Below are positions 50,727-51,772 of a DNA stretch of 51,772 nucleotides, in pieces (the stretch's first letter is position 1; each line of letters opens with the position of its first letter). Both the position numbers and the translations under genes were made by a program. The DNA comes from Thermoproteota archaeon (GTDB lineage: Archaea > Thermoproteota > Methanomethylicia > Methanomethylicales > Methanomethylicaceae), in the NCBI GenBank assembly GCA_029887795.1, contig JARXPE010000007.1:1-51772 (forward strand). Reading direction: 5' to 3'. Below the pieces are notes generated by a model. It made no database searches and had not been told where the DNA came from. It saw nothing but the letters and a program-made list of their open reading frames with translations.

Positions 50727-51230
50727 TTATCTATGGTTTTGTAAAGCCTTTTGGAAAAATATACCGTTGTTACAATAAGGAATGAAAGTGGCGCTCCTGC
50801 CGGCGGAGTAGAAGTCCGCGGCCGATAGGGTGAGGCAGGCTATCACCTTACCCGACTCGTCGGCGACCCATATCCCCACCCCCAGGTTATCTCCTCCAAT
50901 TGAGAGCGTCTTGCTCATGTAGATCTTGAGGGCGGCGAAGCTCACGTTGGTCGGCAGCGGAGTGAACAGACCTCCGGGCTTATAGTCTTACCACCCCAGG
51001 TCCACGGCCGGGTACCTGGTAGCCAAGAGCTGTATCGTGCCGGCCCACGACTTGTACTCCCCCACGACCTTAGTGACGGGACCAGCGGCGGTTGGGGGCG
51101 GCGGTGCCTGAGCCGCGTCGGGGCAGGCGGGCGCGGACGCGACGGGCGGGCTCATTGATGAGGTCAGCATTAGTGCGGCTGCGAGGAGGATCGGGATGAA
51201 GGCCTTACAACCGCAACTGCGCGTGGGCAA
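50727..51230 (-). pseudogene. Secreted protein gene interrupted by in-frame TAA
   Basis: One frame of about 167 codons broken by a single TAA at 50988-50990. The first 80 residues are a signal peptide (hydrophobic FIPILLAAALMLTSS, ending around PPVASA), a proline-rich linker and KSWAGTIQLLATRYPAVDLGW. After the stop, the same frame continues DYKPGGLFTPLPTN, then VSFAALKIYMSKTLSIGG and GIWVADESGKVIACLTLS to a TAG/TAA-type end near 50727. A TATA box (TTTATAAAA, 51264-51273) and GGAAGGTGAT before TTG 51230 are intact. The gene is much more GC-rich than its surroundings, except the last 15 codons. No family recognised. It could be a recent nonsense mutation or a sequencing error. Confidence 0.55.
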
Positions 51231-51410
51231 TCCGGAATCACCTTCCGAAATTAATCTCCGCTGATTTTATAAAGAGGTTTGGGGCGGCTCATGCTTCGGG
51301 GCGGGCGTTTCTATCCACATTCGAGCCAATATCCTTTTTCTTCTTTTAGATCGAGCCTGCCACAACATCCAAGCGTTCCTCCAGCCGACTCGACCTCCAT
51401 GAATTTTTTC

Positions 51411-51422
51411 CTTTTTAAATTT
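51411..51422 (+). promoter_or_regulatory. TATA box ahead of the 58-aa ORF
   Basis: TTTTTAAATTTC is centred about 27 nt upstream of the GTG at 51444, the right distance for a leaderless message or the start of a small RNA. Confidence 0.4.
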
Positions 51423-51443
51423 CGATGAGCTTCTATTTTTTGG

Positions 51444-51620
51444 GTGAGTCTTGTGGCAGATGATGGGGAAAGAGGGGCGGGCGCGGGTTCAGGTACTGGT
51501 GCGGACTTTAGCGCCGCTGCCGAAAAGGGAGCTGAGTCTAACGCTGGTGTTGGCGTTGTGGGGGAGGAGAGGGCGATCGCGCGAGGGGTAGTTAGTGCCT
51601 GGGAGGAGAGGGGAAGTTAG
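51444..51620 (+). CDS. Possible 58-aa Gly/Ala/Glu-rich small protein
   Basis: A GTG-initiated ORF with stop TAG at 51618-51620. The product is low in complexity (VADDGERGAGAGSGTGADF, then alternating Ala, Glu, Gly and Val, and a C-terminal AIARGVVSAWEERGS helix). It has no recognised domain and is GC-rich. The upstream TATA box at leaderless spacing is the main reason to report it. It could equally be the body of a small non-coding RNA or a decayed gene. It lies just ahead of a CRISPR array. Confidence 0.35.
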   Translation: MSLVADDGERGAGAGSGTGADFSAAAEKGAESNAGVGVVGEERAIARGVVSAWEERGS

Positions 51621-51656
51621 TGTTTAAAAGCAATTGGCATTAGTATAGCGAATACA

Positions 51657-51772
51657 TTCAATCCTTGTTTTAATGGACTTTACACTTAAACATGCAAAAG
51701 TTCCACCTCACCTGTACTATAAAATGAACTTCAATCCTTGTTTTAATGGACTTTGCACTTAAACGTCAGCGC
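51657..51772 (-). CRISPR. CRISPR array edge (two repeats, one full spacer)
   Basis: Two 35-nt repeats at 51657-51691 and 51730-51764 differ at one base (T versus G within ACTTTACAC/ACTTTGCAC). They enclose a 38-nt spacer (51692-51729); a second spacer begins at 51765 and runs off the window. On the minus strand the repeat begins GTTTAAGTG and ends GGATTGAA, the usual orientation of archaeal repeats, so the array is probably transcribed leftwards with its leader outside the window to the right. The left repeat would then be the leader-distal, last one. No cas genes are in the window. Confidence 0.88.

Noticed and set aside
50985-50993. Pyrrolysine or selenocysteine read-through at the stop in the secreted-protein gene
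   Set aside because: The codon is TAA, not TAG or TGA, and no recoding element is visible, so nonsense mutation or error is simpler.
51444-51656. This interval as the CRISPR leader
   Set aside because: Repeat orientation puts the leader on the right; the interval is partly GC-rich and has ORF-like structure.

Overview
The window comes from an archaeon. It encodes sn-glycerol-1-phosphate dehydrogenase, diphthine synthase, two proteasome beta subunits, the KH/beta-CASP termination ribonuclease FttA, archaeal-type RibK/RibL and NadM, and tRNA genes with TATA boxes. It also carries a full coenzyme F430 pathway (CfbA-E) and O-phosphoseryl-tRNA synthetase, so methane metabolism is very likely (inference from established pathways). 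A catalytically dead, crenarchaeal-like proteasome beta subunit and a tRNA-Lys intron in the anticodon stem point to a TACK-lineage methanogen, for example Methanomethylicia or a relative, rather than a classical euryarchaeal one. That placement is inference and needs a phylogeny.

Layout. 1-6.5 kb: 5' part of an acyl-CoA synthetase, a Na+/solute symporter with a 33-aa membrane peptide in front, a VapBC pair, rpiA, pyruvoyl arginine decarboxylase, an EamA exporter, MscL and an anchored DUF4382 protein. 6.6-13.4 kb: tRNA-Thr, thiL, a COG1031 radical SAM protein, UspA, UppP, a CBS protein, intron-bearing tRNA-Lys, dphB, DUF357 and ribL. 13.3-18.4 kb (minus): ribK, endonuclease V, sepS, a translin-family protein, taw1 and the inactive proteasome beta. 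18.5-29 kb: UPF0248-NOG1-like, rtcA, ogt, nadM, SAM hydroxide adenosyltransferase, a class V aminotransferase, hypCD, metallophosphoesterase, HD, CYTH, FKBP and UPF0179. 29.1-33 kb: egsA, active psmB, fttA.

33.1-50.6 kb is the centrepiece. A minus-strand run hemA-hemB-hemL-hemC-cobA-hemD-cfbA-cfbE-cfbD-cfbC-cfbB encodes nearly every step from glutamyl-tRNA to coenzyme F430. The one missing step, precorrin-2 oxidation, is supplied by a plus-strand gene immediately beyond cfbB. Divergent from that gene lies a five-gene nickel/oligopeptide-type ABC importer followed by an overlapping SAM methyltransferase. A near-identical 20-nt palindrome (TTTGTTTCATATGAAACAAA) precedes both hemA and the importer, so tetrapyrrole synthesis, nickel insertion and probable nickel import look like one regulon with an unknown regulator.

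50.7-51.8 kb is accessory: a GC-rich secreted-protein gene broken by an in-frame TAA, a small Gly/Ala/Glu-rich ORF behind a good TATA box, and the leader-distal edge of a CRISPR array that runs off the window. No gene-free stretch exceeds 300 bases; the longer gaps (about 150-250 bases) are AT-rich promoter regions described below where something can be seen. Many genes start with TTG and many neighbours overlap, so several starts are judgement calls explained entry by entry.
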